From NCBI GenBank assembly GCA_016178625.1, contig JACOSX010000136.1, positions 1-61,346 on the forward strand: a stretch of DNA of 61,346 bases. Direction: 5' to 3'. This document shows positions 23,374-32,155 of the stretch, in pieces (the first letter of the stretch is position 1; every line of letters starts with the position of its first letter). The position numbers and the translations under genes were made by a program. The stretch is from Ignavibacteria bacterium. Its GTDB lineage: Bacteria > Bacteroidota > Ignavibacteria > UBA10030 > SZUA-254. Below the pieces are notes generated by a model. It had not been told where the DNA came from, made no database searches, and saw only the letters and a program-made list of their open reading frames with translations.

Positions 23374-24703
23374 TTTTCTTCCAATAGAGATATGCAGGCA
23401 CGCCAAGAAGAATGATTCCTACCCCAATGAGCGCATCCCGAGGATCTTCTATGATAGTGGTGACAACAAGATAGAGTGAAAAGATGATGAAGATGAGCGG
23501 TGTGATCGGATAGCCCCATGTCTTGTATGACCGATGCACATTCGGGGATTTTTTTCGCAGTAGGAATACCGCCCCGCATGACATCGCGTAGAAAATCCAA
23601 GACGCAAACACGACGTACGTTGTAAGTTGGTCGAACGTTCCTGTAAGGATAAGCATACACGCCAGAAGCGCTTGCACGAGGAGCGATGGGATCGGTGTGC
23701 GATATGTGGGATGGGTGTTGCCTAACCATCGGAAGAACATCCCTTCCTTTGCCATCGCATAATAAATGCGCGGACAGGTAAAGATAAACCCGTTGTTTGC
23801 TCCGAACGTTGAGACGATCACCGCGACGGCGACCAGCGAAGCACCAATCGGTCCCATGATTTTCGTCGCGCTATCCGATGCCACAAGCTCCGAATGCGAC
23901 ATGTGATTGAGCGATAGGACGAACATATATGCACAGTTAATGAGCACATAGCTGAGGATGACGATCATTGTCGCAATGATCAATGAGCGAGGGAGAACTC
24001 GCTGGGGATCTTTTACTTCTCCGGCAACGTATGTGATTTCGATCCATCCATCATAGGACCAGAGCACCGCGACCATTGCCAATCCGAGCGGACCAGTGAG
24101 TGTCGACAATTGTACTGTCGGGAATACGGGGGAAAAATTTGAGATGGAACCGCCGCTGAGAATGAAACTCAAGCCGGCAAGGAGCGTGAGCGCGCCGATT
24201 TTTGCAAGTGTAAAGCCATTTTGCACGAGCGCGCCCAATTTGATGCCGTAACAGTTGATTGCTGTGAGCAAGAGAATGGAGGCAATGGCAACAATTCGTA
24301 TCCCCGTTGGACTCAATGGGAAAAAATATCCGAGATACGCGGCGCACGTAACAGCCACTGCCGCAATAGATGCAGTGTTGATCACGGCAAAGGCGGACCA
24401 TCCATACAGAAATCCCCACAAAGGACTGTACGCTTCGCGAAGATACACGTACTGACCGCCCGCTCGAGGCATGAGCGCTCCCAATTCTGCTACAGACAGC
24501 GCTCCGAAGAGACTCACAACGCCACCAACAATCCAGACGAAAATGATTAACGAAGATGACTGGAGATACATAGCGATCACTGCCGGCACAATGAAAATGC
24601 CCGAGCCGATCATACTGCCGACGTTGATCATCGTTGAATCGAGGAGAGAGAGCTCTCGGCGAAGGTCGGGGTCTGGTCCGGTATCGTGCACCTGCTGATT
24701 CAT
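23366..24703 (-). CDS. APC-family amino-acid permease (LAT-like)
   Basis: A 445-residue inner-membrane transporter with 12 predicted helices. The first unwound helix carries NVGSMIGSGIFIVPAVI (GSGIF), followed by GALSVAELGALMPRAGGQYVYLREAYSPLWGFLYGW, both typical of the APC superfamily and the LAT/glycoprotein-associated group. Helix 6 region is LWSYDGWIEITYVAGEVKDPQRVLPRSL. Substrate is probably a neutral amino acid, by family only. It lies downstream of the Rieske oxygenase gene (164-bp gap) and overlaps the GNAT gene. Confidence 0.9.
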   Translation of the reverse strand: MNQQVHDTGPDPDLRRELSLLDSTMINVGSMIGSGIFIVPAVIAMYLQSSSLIIFVWIVGGVVSLFGALSVAELGALMPRAGGQYVYLREAYSPLWGFLYGWSAFAVINTASIAAVAVTCAAYLGYFFPLSPTGIRIVAIASILLLTAINCYGIKLGALVQNGFTLAKIGALTLLAGLSFILSGGSISNFSPVFPTVQLSTLTGPLGLAMVAVLWSYDGWIEITYVAGEVKDPQRVLPRSLIIATMIVILSYVLINCAYMFVLSLNHMSHSELVASDSATKIMGPIGASLVAVAVIVSTFGANNGFIFTCPRIYYAMAKEGMFFRWLGNTHPTYRTPIPSLLVQALLACMLILTGTFDQLTTYVVFASWIFYAMSCGAVFLLRKKSPNVHRSYKTWGYPITPLIFIIFSLYLVVTTIIEDPRDALIGVGIILLGVPAYLYWKKNA

Positions 24704-24795
24704 TCGTGTCTGATCTTTGTATGTCTTCGAGTCTTAGTGTATTCGTGACAAACTTCCAACATCCTCTTCACGCTGGGAGAGTGGCTTGAATCCGG

Positions 24796-24830
24796 CTTGG
24801 TGATTCTTTGTGTCTCGGCGACTTTGTGGT
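24796..24830. repeat. CACAAAG-type tandem low-complexity repeat
   Basis: On the minus strand the stretch reads as short ACCACAAAG / ACACAAAG / ATCACCAAG units in tandem. Tracts of this kind recur in intergenic DNA of many environmental bacterial genomes. It lies between the Rieske and permease genes. Confidence 0.45.
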
Positions 24831-24867
24831 ATTTCTTTTTCCTCCCTGCGATTGCCTGCAACACTCC

Positions 24868-25980
24868 TCAACGATCCATGATTGCGCGGTACGCCTTCTT
24901 TAACAGGCATTGGAAATGATACACACCTCTCTCCATTTCAACGGAGAACCGTCCCTTGTCGTATGCCATCGACTCCAAACCTTGCTGGACATGTTCACAG
25001 ATCTGCATGTCTTCATGTTGGACATGGTCGCTGTACTTGATATCTTCTTCGGCCATTTTGCGAGCGTGAGGTGACGTAATATCATCATAATAATAATCGA
25101 AGATGACCCTTGTCGTATTATGACTCAGTGGAACAACGAGATTGGTTTGAAGTCGACCGGGGAGAATATTCAGCATGAAGTTGGGGAAGATAAAATAATA
25201 CAATGCTGCACCGCCGTCTTTCCCGTAGAGAGTGTCGGTGCCGGTTAAGGGGCTATGCTGGAGCGAATAGTATTCAAAGATTTCGGTGATATAGTTCTGA
25301 TAATCCAATAGGGTGCACAGCTCAGGATGGACATACGGGAGATGGTACCCCTCGAGGTAGTTATCGACGTACACCTTCCAGTTACATCTGACCTCATAGT
25401 TGATACGGCGAAAGAACTTCGTATCTGCCAACCGTCGTGGAGCAATCCTTTCTGAAATTCCGTTAACGACCGATTGCAGGGTGGGCGAATTTGCTTTTCT
25501 CTTCGAGAGATTTACGAAGATCAAGCCATCCCATATTTCGAGTTGCACAGGAATCAATCCGTAGTCCTTCCGATCAAACAACTCAACACGATCGAACTGT
25601 GGAACACCTCGCAGGCTGCCATCGAGCAAATATGTCCAGCCGTGATACTTGCACTGGAGTGCGTTACAGCTCCCATGGTCATCAATGGCGAGAGGTCCGC
25701 CGCGGTGGCGGCAAACGTTGAAGAACGCCCGAAGGAGGTTATCCTTTCCTCGTACAATGATCACCGGATTATCAGCGACAGTACCAGCCAAATAATCTCC
25801 ATGGTTCTGGACGCGCGACACGTGCCCGACATATTGCCACGTCTCGGGAAAAAGATGTTGCTTATCGAAATCATGATAGCGCGGTTCTGTGTACAAGCGC
25901 GAGGGAATCGTCTCAGAGCGTTCTATGGGAACGATCATAAGATCGGATTCAACAAAGCTCGGCGTAGAGTTGTTATTCAT
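24868..25980 (-). CDS. Rieske-type ring-hydroxylating oxygenase, alpha subunit
   Basis: A 370-residue non-heme iron oxygenase. The Rieske [2Fe-2S] ligands are C90, H92 (CRHRGG) and C110, H113 (CKYHGW). The catalytic domain has NWKVYVDNYLEGYHLPYVHPE, giving His 213 and 218 with Glu 210 before them, and a late EDMQICE whose Asp fits the third iron ligand. It is closest in pattern to the choline/carnitine monooxygenase-like group rather than classical aromatic dioxygenases, and no beta subunit is adjacent. Its reductase is not in the window. ATG 25980 is chosen; a GTG lies two codons earlier. Confidence 0.9.
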   Translation of the reverse strand: MNNNSTPSFVESDLMIVPIERSETIPSRLYTEPRYHDFDKQHLFPETWQYVGHVSRVQNHGDYLAGTVADNPVIIVRGKDNLLRAFFNVCRHRGGPLAIDDHGSCNALQCKYHGWTYLLDGSLRGVPQFDRVELFDRKDYGLIPVQLEIWDGLIFVNLSKRKANSPTLQSVVNGISERIAPRRLADTKFFRRINYEVRCNWKVYVDNYLEGYHLPYVHPELCTLLDYQNYITEIFEYYSLQHSPLTGTDTLYGKDGGAALYYFIFPNFMLNILPGRLQTNLVVPLSHNTTRVIFDYYYDDITSPHARKMAEEDIKYSDHVQHEDMQICEHVQQGLESMAYDKGRFSVEMERGVYHFQCLLKKAYRAIMDR

Positions 25981-26025
25981 TACCACATGTCTCCAGATCG
26001 TTGGAAATACAATGATTTCACAGCA

Positions 26026-26627
26026 TTAGTGTTTAAATTTTATCAATCGACCCCGCAGGGTTTTCTTTTCTTTCACACTTGTCTCAGTCTTGGTGCTCGA
26101 TTTCACTTTGTCGTCTTTCAATTTCGTCTCACTGTTGGTTGCAGTCTCTTCGCCGGTGACGCGCCGCTCAAGTCCGCTGAGGATGATGCCATCGGCGCCC
26201 TTCTGTTTTGCCTCGTCGATCATTTTGTTCTGCATCTTCTCGGCGTTGGTGAAGATATTGTCCTCGGTTTCGGCGGTGAGCTCCCCCATCACTTCATAAT
26301 CGCCCTTGATATCATTTTCTGAAAAATAAAGCATCCCCGCAGCAAGCTGCGGGGTATTAAGGGCGTAGCCCAAATTCTCCGTCATTCCGAAATGTTTCTG
26401 TTCGGAATCTAAACGCAGGGCTACGCTGATTGGCAACACTTGGATGCTGAACAAAAGCATTTCAGCATGACGAGGCCAAAAAGAACGAAGCAAGCTTCGG
26501 GGTATTAAACCCGAAGGGAATAAATCTCCACATGGTTTGTTGACGGATACGACTTTCCAACATAATCCGTACTGACGCATGAGGTCAGAAAAAGAAAGAA
26601 TACTGCTACAACTGTCGATCGGTTCAT
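26026..26627 (-). pseudogene. Small lipoprotein gene interrupted by a palindromic insertion
   Basis: The gene starts at 26627 (AGGAGG five bases upstream) with a lipoprotein signal peptide, MNRSTVVAVFFLFLTSC, and reads to HVEIY, where a 188-bp element (26331-26518) interrupts it. The element brings an in-frame TAA and a frameshift. Deleting it together with one copy of the flanking AATAAA duplication restores one uninterrupted 135-codon frame through FSENDIKGDYEVMGELTAE to the stop at 26026. The C-terminal half (NAEKMQNKMIDEAKQKGADGI) resembles small lipoproteins common in FCB bacteria. The start of the frame that reads through the insert (26580) is not a real gene start. Confidence 0.82.
26331..26518. 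mobile_element. 188-bp palindromic insertion with 6-bp target duplication
   Basis: It is flanked by AATAAA at 26325-26330 and 26519-26524. It contains two similar direct repeats near its ends (GCAGCAAGCTGCGGGGTATT and GAAGCAAGCTTCGGGGTATT). Several hairpins lie between them, including CATTCCGAA...TTCGGAATC, a GGGCGTAGCCC/GGGCTACGC pair and GCTGAA...TTCAGC. There is no reading frame of its own. It behaves like a MITE-type element; the family responsible for moving it is unknown. Confidence 0.75.
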
Positions 26628-26667
26628 GAAGTCCTCCTAAGGAGTTTTGACGAACGAAGCATACACA

Positions 26668-27957
26668 TTAAAGTTGTGTTTTCATGATGATCACGTCGTG
26701 GCGCTTCTCGACGGGGAATATTGTGCCGTCAGGACTGAAACTATCGTATTGACTGTTAGCAATGTAATAAAACGTGTTGCCAACAACAACCCCTGTTGTG
26801 GGTTGATCGAAGAGGGGATTATACGATTCGATGATGAATGAACTGTCGACTCGATCCAATGTCGAATTCAAATAGTATCGGGCAACGCGGTGTGCACCTG
26901 TCTGGATCGTGATCAAGCTGTTCTTGTAGAAATACATTCCATCGATACCAAGCATCGTTGTCGTTTCAGGTCGCTTGAGCTGAGCATCCGCCGTTGCGCT
27001 CAGGTCGATGACGGAGACTCCTTCGTCGTGTGCGACGAAGAGATGCTTCTCGTCGCTCAATAGTGCGACGCCGTTCGCTCCGGGGAATGCGCCGGGCTTT
27101 CCGAAGAGTTCAAGAATGTCCTTCCGGTGATCGATCAAATATACTTCGCCAGCCTGTGTGTCGGAAATATACACATCTCCTGCGGCGTTAAGGACGAGAT
27201 CGTTGAAGAGATGATGCTGTGGCTTGTTGGGAAGGAGATATTTTTTAATGAGCTTCCGGGACGTGAGATCATACTTGAAGATGCCGGTAAGCCCGCGCTC
27301 GTCTTCGTTGAATCCCTTCATCCGTACCTCCCAACTGCTTGCAGCCCACAGGATTCTGCGCTTCGCATCCACCTTCATGCCGATGACGCTCCACAGTCCA
27401 TCCTGTTTTTCGGTTGTGAAGTCGCTGAATGTCCCATCCTTTGCGATGCTGATGATCTTGCACAGGTACAAGCTTCCAGCGTAGAAGGTTTCTGTTATCG
27501 GATCGTACGCAATGTTTTCGGGGATGAGATCCTTCTGATGAATCGTAAATGCTACTTCGCTGTGACTAATGGGGATCCGACGCTTCTCGATCTTTGTGCG
27601 GATGTTTTTGTACTCTTCCGTACCTCTGAGCGACTGGAAATCCGGTTCATCGTCCATGTTGAAGTCGAGACCCATGTCTGCGATGCCCTTGATCAATGTG
27701 AGCGCTTCCTGCTTTTCTCCGATCAACGCATCGGCACACGCCATATTGTATATTGCCGCAGGGTTTTTCGGCGCGAGCGTGACCGCCTGTTTGCAATGCT
27801 CGACGAACCTTACAGTATCATGGGTATCGTACGCCTTGCGCGCCCCTCGCAAGTAGTAGCTGAGATTTTTGGTGGTGTCTTGCTGGGCATGGCAATAGGA
27901 TGCAAGTGAGGTAGAGAGTACGCAGACGAAGATGATTATCTCGTAAGAGGTTTTCAT
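26668..27957 (-). CDS. Exported TPR plus SMP-30/beta-propeller protein
   Basis: A 429-residue secreted protein. A signal peptide (IIIFVCVLSTSLASYCHAQ) is followed by a tetratricopeptide-like segment (about 30-115, RGARKAYDTHDTVRFVEHCKQAVTLAPKNPAAIYNMACADAL) and a six-bladed beta-propeller resembling SMP-30/gluconolactonase proteins: LIPENIAYDPITETFYAGSLYLCKI, FNDLVLNAAGDVYISDTQAGEVYLI and GANGVALLSDEKHLFVAHDEGVSVI. The acidic/Asn metal-site residues (PENIAYD, NDLVLN, GANGVAL) are partly visible. It is 41 bp upstream of the disrupted lipoprotein gene in the same unit. Substrate is unknown. Confidence 0.83.
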   Translation of the reverse strand: MKTSYEIIIFVCVLSTSLASYCHAQQDTTKNLSYYLRGARKAYDTHDTVRFVEHCKQAVTLAPKNPAAIYNMACADALIGEKQEALTLIKGIADMGLDFNMDDEPDFQSLRGTEEYKNIRTKIEKRRIPISHSEVAFTIHQKDLIPENIAYDPITETFYAGSLYLCKIISIAKDGTFSDFTTEKQDGLWSVIGMKVDAKRRILWAASSWEVRMKGFNEDERGLTGIFKYDLTSRKLIKKYLLPNKPQHHLFNDLVLNAAGDVYISDTQAGEVYLIDHRKDILELFGKPGAFPGANGVALLSDEKHLFVAHDEGVSVIDLSATADAQLKRPETTTMLGIDGMYFYKNSLITIQTGAHRVARYYLNSTLDRVDSSFIIESYNPLFDQPTTGVVVGNTFYYIANSQYDSFSPDGTIFPVEKRHDVIIMKTQL

Positions 27958-28101
27958 TTGAATGTTAAAAATATAGGTCGAAAGTGACGTTGAGATGTCT
28001 TTCAGGCTGAAACATTGGTTAGACTACATTTGTATCGCGCATCTGGAGAAACAGTTTTCCAAAAGAAGCAGCACGTAGGGTTAATAATTCCGGAATTTGA
28101 A

Positions 28102-28130
28102 AATGTACCAATAATACCTTCAACTGTCAA
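28102..28130 (-). promoter_or_regulatory. Promoter for SMP-30-like/lipoprotein unit
   Basis: Minus strand TTGACA (28125-28130), 17-bp spacer, TACATT (28102-28107). The leader to the gene start at 27957 is about 140 nt. It is strikingly similar in spacer to 18581-18609. Confidence 0.72.
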
Positions 28131-28138
28131 ACACGTCT

Positions 28139-28185
28139 GGTAGGACGGGACTCCCGTCCGGTCGGAACAGGAGTTCCGACCTACC
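28139..28185. repeat. Double-hairpin palindromic element, family B related
   Basis: GGTAGG...CCTACC ends enclose two hairpins: GGACGGGA-C-TCCCGTCC and GGTCGGAAC-AGGA-GTTCCGACC. GGTAGGACGGGA also opens the sequence at 57390-57430. It lies between the -35 of the minus-strand promoter and the divergent carB gene. Confidence 0.65.
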
Positions 28186-28240
28186 ATGAAGTCTGGCAAC
28201 TCTCCACAAAATTTCCTATATTTTTAAAACCTCAAAGCAA

Positions 28241-29785
28241 ATGCCCAAACGTACAGACCTCCATTCCATTCTCATCATAGGCGCGGGACCGATTGTGATC
28301 GGCCAGGCGTGTGAGTTTGATTATTCAGGCACTCAGGCGTGCAAAGTGTTGCGCGAAGAAGGCTACCGTGTCATTCTTGTCAACAGTAATCCGGCAACGA
28401 TCATGACCGATCCGGAATTTGCCGATCGGACATATATCGAGCCCATCACTCCATATTTTGTCGGGAAGATTATCGAGCGGGAGAGACCGGATGCACTGTT
28501 GCCCACGATGGGCGGTCAGACGGCGCTGAACACAGCCGTCGCACTGGCTGAGGATGGTGTGCTCGATACCTATGGTGTCGAATTGATCGGAGCAAAGCTT
28601 GAGGCGATCAAGAAAGCAGAGAATCGTGAGCTCTTCCAGAAGACAATGCGAGAGATTGGGCTGGAGACTCCGAGAGGAAATTTCGTTCGCTCCGTTGATG
28701 AGGCAGCGGCGTTTGCTGAGAAGGTTGGCTTCCCGATCATCATCCGACCGTCGTTTACACTTGGTGGAACAGGCGGAGGAACGGTATTCAGTGCAGAGGA
28801 ATACCACGCCAAAGTCGGTCACGCACTTGCGGCAAGCCCAATTCACGAGACGTTGGTGGAAGAATCCGTCATTGGCTGGAAGGAATTCGAGCTTGAAGTG
28901 ATGCGCGACTTGAAAGACAATGTAGTTATCATCTGCTCGATAGAGAACGTTGATCCGATGGGTGTGCACACAGGCGATTCGATCACAGTCGCGCCGGCCC
29001 AGACACTCACCGATAAAGAATACCAATTCATGCGTGATGCCGCCAAGAGAATCATCCGCGCCATTGGTGTAGAGACCGGCGGATCGAACATCCAGTTTGC
29101 TGTGAATCCTGATGACGGCCGCATGCTCATCATCGAAATGAATCCACGCGTCTCTCGCTCATCGGCGCTTGCATCCAAAGCAACTGGATTCCCGATCGCG
29201 AAGATCGCGGCGAAACTCTCGGTTGGGTATACCCTCGATGAGATTCCCAATGACATCACCAAGAAAACGCCGGCATCGTTTGAGCCGACGATTGATTACT
29301 GCGTCGTAAAAATCCCCCGCTGGGACTTCGAGAAGTTCAAAGGCGTCGATGATACGCTCGGGGTGCAGATGAAATCGGTTGGCGAGGCGATGGCGTTTGG
29401 CAGGACATTCAAAGAAGCATTGCAGAAGGCGCTCCGCTCACTGGAACAGGGGCGTTACGGCTTGGGTGCGGACGGGAAGGATGAGTTCGAGATTGCGTTG
29501 CTCGACGACGAAAGCAAACGGCGGTGGAGAGAACGCGTTGTCAATCGATTGCGACAACCGAAAGCAGATAACATTTTTTATTTGCGGTATGCAATCCAAC
29601 TCGGGATGACAGTCGACGAGCTGTTTGAGATTACAAAGATAGATCGATGGTTCCTCTATAATGTTCAGCAAATTGTGGAGATGGAAGAGGAGCTAAAGGA
29701 ATATGAGTTACCAAGTCAAAAGTATCCCGAGGGGATACCTTCGGCAAAAATTCAAGGTTCAAAAACATTCCCGGATATGGAGTGA
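28241..29785 (+). CDS. carB: Carbamoyl-phosphate synthase large chain, N-terminal half (split carB)
   Basis: 514 residues covering the first ATP-grasp (carboxyphosphate) half of CarB and the first part of the oligomerisation domain. Motifs: [83 protein letters not shown] and [20 protein letters not shown]. Homology to E. coli-type CarB runs to [21 protein letters not shown]. The last 20 or so residues ([14 protein letters not shown]) come from A-rich and palindromic repeat DNA. The second half is at 30336-32129. carA is not in the window. Confidence 0.93.
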   Translation: MPKRTDLHSILIIGAGPIVIGQACEFDYSGTQACKVLREEGYRVILVNSNPATIMTDPEFADRTYIEPITPYFVGKIIERERPDALLPTMGGQTALNTAVALAEDGVLDTYGVELIGAKLEAIKKAENRELFQKTMREIGLETPRGNFVRSVDEAAAFAEKVGFPIIIRPSFTLGGTGGGTVFSAEEYHAKVGHALAASPIHETLVEESVIGWKEFELEVMRDLKDNVVIICSIENVDPMGVHTGDSITVAPAQTLTDKEYQFMRDAAKRIIRAIGVETGGSNIQFAVNPDDGRMLIIEMNPRVSRSSALASKATGFPIAKIAAKLSVGYTLDEIPNDITKKTPASFEPTIDYCVVKIPRWDFEKFKGVDDTLGVQMKSVGEAMAFGRTFKEALQKALRSLEQGRYGLGADGKDEFEIALLDDESKRRWRERVVNRLRQPKADNIFYLRYAIQLGMTVDELFEITKIDRWFLYNVQQIVEMEEELKEYELPSQKYPEGIPSAKIQGSKTFPDME

Positions 29786-29787
29786 TC

Positions 29788-30282
29788 ATGAATCGATCAA
29801 TGTTCCTTTTCTCTTTATACTTTTGCTTTTTGAATTTTGCATTAGCTCAGATTCCTCTTGATCGTGATGGACTCTTACATGCAGAGGGAATGGGTCAGGC
29901 GACGTATGCAGAAATGAACGGTTATCCCGGTCCGAAGCACGTCCTTGATTTCGCAAAGGAGCTTCACATGACCGATGCTCAGAAGAAGTCAGTGCAAGAA
30001 ATCTACAACGAGATGAAAACTCGAGCGACGGAATTAGGAGAGCGCATTATACGAATAGAGGAAGAACTTCAGAACGCTTTTAAAACCGGGATGGTCGCTG
30101 AGAACTCCGTTCGAGATGATGCAGAACAAATCGGGAAATTGCGCGGTCGCCTCCGCTCGGTGCATCTTATCGCGCATCTCAAAACGAAAAAAATCTTAAC
30201 GCTTCCGCAGATAGAGCAATACAAGAAGCTCAGAGCGGTGAGTAGTCGGCAGAAGAGCACAGATAGCGAGCATAAGCACTGA
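29788..30282 (+). CDS. Spy/CpxP-like periplasmic protein between the carB halves
   Basis: A 164-residue exported protein: signal peptide MFLFSLYFCFLNFALAQ, then an all-helical mature part. It has HMTDAQKKSVQEIYNEMKTRATELGERI, a long amphipathic helix, and a terminal LTLPQIEQYKKLR that fits the LTxxQ motifs of Spy/CpxP-family chaperone or metal-sensing proteins. The ATG at 29788 has GGAG five bases upstream, overlapping the stop of the carB N-half, so it is probably translationally linked. A periplasmic protein in the middle of carB has no obvious metabolic logic; it most likely arrived by insertion. Confidence 0.8.
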   Translation: MNRSMFLFSLYFCFLNFALAQIPLDRDGLLHAEGMGQATYAEMNGYPGPKHVLDFAKELHMTDAQKKSVQEIYNEMKTRATELGERIIRIEEELQNAFKTGMVAENSVRDDAEQIGKLRGRLRSVHLIAHLKTKKILTLPQIEQYKKLRAVSSRQKSTDSEHKH

Positions 30283-30335
30283 CTTAATGAAAAATGCAAA
30301 ATTCAAAAAATTTTCCCTAATCCACCCTTAAATTC

Positions 30336-32129
30336 GTGAAAGCGATTACGCGAGATATACTCCTCAAGGCAAAGCAGTTCGGCTTTTCGGATCGTCAGCT
30401 TGCGCGATTGTGGAAGACAGATGAAGCGTCGATTCGTCGTCTGCGACACGAGCGTGACGTTCTTCCGGTCTTCAAGACTGTCGATACGTGCGCGGCAGAA
30501 TTTGAGGCGAACACGCCATATCATTATTCCACGTACGAGATCGATAGTGAGGTGACGATCACGTCACGCAAGAAAGTGATTATTCTCGGCGGTGGACCAA
30601 ACCGCATCGGACAAGGGATTGAGTTTGATTACTGCTGTGTGCATGGCGTCTTTGCGCTGGAGGAAGAAGGGTACGAAACGATCATGATCAACTGTAACCC
30701 CGAAACTGTTTCCACCGATTATGATCAGACCGACAAGCTTTACTTCGAGCCGTTGACACTCGAACATGTGTTGGACATCTGCGAAATCGAAAAGCCCGAA
30801 GGTGTCATTGTGAGTTTTGGTGGTCAGACCCCCCTCAAACTTGCCAAGTCACTCGAAGCGAACGGCGTGAAGATCCTCGGCACCTCTCCTGATAATATCG
30901 ACGTCGCAGAGGATCGCAAACGCTTCGGCGATTTGTTGAAGAAACTTCATGTTCCTCACCCTAAGGATGGAACGGCGACATCGCTCGACGAAGCGAAAAC
31001 CATTGCGGCGTCCATTGGTTATCCCGTTCTTGTTCGTCCTTCATACGTTCTTGGAGGAAGGGCGATGGAGATTGTCTATAATCCTGAGGCACTTGTTGGA
31101 TACATGAAAGCCGCCGTGAACGTCTCGCCAGATCATCCGATCCTCGTCGATAAGTTTCTTGAAGATGCGAAAGAGTTTGACGTCGATGCGGTCTGCGACG
31201 GAACGGACGTCTTGATCGGTGGTGTGCTGCAGCATATTGAGGAGGCGGGAATTCACTCCGGCGACAGTGCGTGTGTGCTCATGCCGCAAGCTGAAAGCGT
31301 GCAGGTGATCGAGCAGTTAAAAGATTTCACACGAAAGCTTGCCCTTGCACTCGACGTCCGGGGACTTATCAATGTGCAATGTGCGGAGAAGAACGGCATC
31401 GTCTACGTGCTTGAGGTCAATCCTCGCGCGTCTCGTACAGTACCGTTCGTCAGCAAGGCAATGGGGGTTCCGCTTGCGAAGATCGCTGCGAAAGTGATGG
31501 TGGGACGGACGTTGAAAGAACTCGGTGTGCCGCTTGATCAGGCGCCCAAACAGATAGCAGTGAAAGAGCCCGTGTTTCCCTTTGGTAAATTCCCGAAGGC
31601 GAAAGTGTTCCTCGGACCCGAAATGCGCTCGACGGGTGAAGTGATGTCAATCGCCGATACCTTTGGGGAAGCCATCGCCAAGGCATTTATCGGGGCAGGA
31701 GGAAACCTCCCGGTGCGAGGCAGCGTCTTCATCAGCGTGAATAACAATGATAAGAATTATGACTTGATCGAGGTGGCGAAAGGATTTCGCCTGCTTGGAT
31801 TCACGATCGTTGCCACTGGAGGAACGTCAGCGTTTCTCAAAGAACACAACATCGAGAATACGAAAGTGTTCAAGGTGAATGAAGGCACGCCAAGCGTTGT
31901 TGATTTCATTAAAAGAGGAGATATTCATCTTCTCATCAACACACCATTGGGTGAAGTCTCCCGGTTCGACGAGCTAGCGATCGGCAGCGCGGCGCTCGAG
32001 GCGAAGCTTCCCATCATTACCACCATCTCTGCTGCGGCAGCGGCGGTGAAAGGGATTCAATGGATTCGAGATCAAAAGTCTGGAGTCAAAAGTTTGCAAG
32101 AATATCACCTGGAAGTGTCATCTCAATAA
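30336..32129 (+). CDS. carB: Carbamoyl-phosphate synthase large chain, C-terminal half (split carB)
   Basis: 597 residues. It begins in the oligomerisation domain exactly where the N-half leaves off (ITRDILLKAKQFGFSDRQLARL, then HPV-equivalent VLPVFKTVDTCAAEFEANTPYHYSTYE). The second ATP-grasp domain follows (VIILGGGPNRIGQGIEFDYC, VSFGGQTPLKLA, VRPSYVLGGRAMEIVY, EVNPRASRTVPFVSKA) and then the MGS-like allosteric domain (LLGFTIVATGGTSAFLKEHNI). The start is GTG with no Shine-Dalgarno; a stop codon closes the frame shortly upstream. The two halves together account for a complete CarB. Confidence 0.93.
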   Translation: MKAITRDILLKAKQFGFSDRQLARLWKTDEASIRRLRHERDVLPVFKTVDTCAAEFEANTPYHYSTYEIDSEVTITSRKKVIILGGGPNRIGQGIEFDYCCVHGVFALEEEGYETIMINCNPETVSTDYDQTDKLYFEPLTLEHVLDICEIEKPEGVIVSFGGQTPLKLAKSLEANGVKILGTSPDNIDVAEDRKRFGDLLKKLHVPHPKDGTATSLDEAKTIAASIGYPVLVRPSYVLGGRAMEIVYNPEALVGYMKAAVNVSPDHPILVDKFLEDAKEFDVDAVCDGTDVLIGGVLQHIEEAGIHSGDSACVLMPQAESVQVIEQLKDFTRKLALALDVRGLINVQCAEKNGIVYVLEVNPRASRTVPFVSKAMGVPLAKIAAKVMVGRTLKELGVPLDQAPKQIAVKEPVFPFGKFPKAKVFLGPEMRSTGEVMSIADTFGEAIAKAFIGAGGNLPVRGSVFISVNNNDKNYDLIEVAKGFRLLGFTIVATGGTSAFLKEHNIENTKVFKVNEGTPSVVDFIKRGDIHLLINTPLGEVSRFDELAIGSAALEAKLPIITTISAAAAAVKGIQWIRDQKSGVKSLQEYHLEVSSQ

Positions 32130-32155
32130 TAATACATCAAAGGAGAATCCATTTC

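Noticed and set aside
25474-26322. 282-codon plus-strand frame
   Set aside because: Antisense to the Rieske oxygenase and the lipoprotein remnant, both of which have clear motifs.
26026-26580. 184-codon minus-strand frame as an intact gene
   Set aside because: Its N-terminal 80 or so codons are translated palindromic repeat; the true start is at 26627 in the interrupted ancestral frame.
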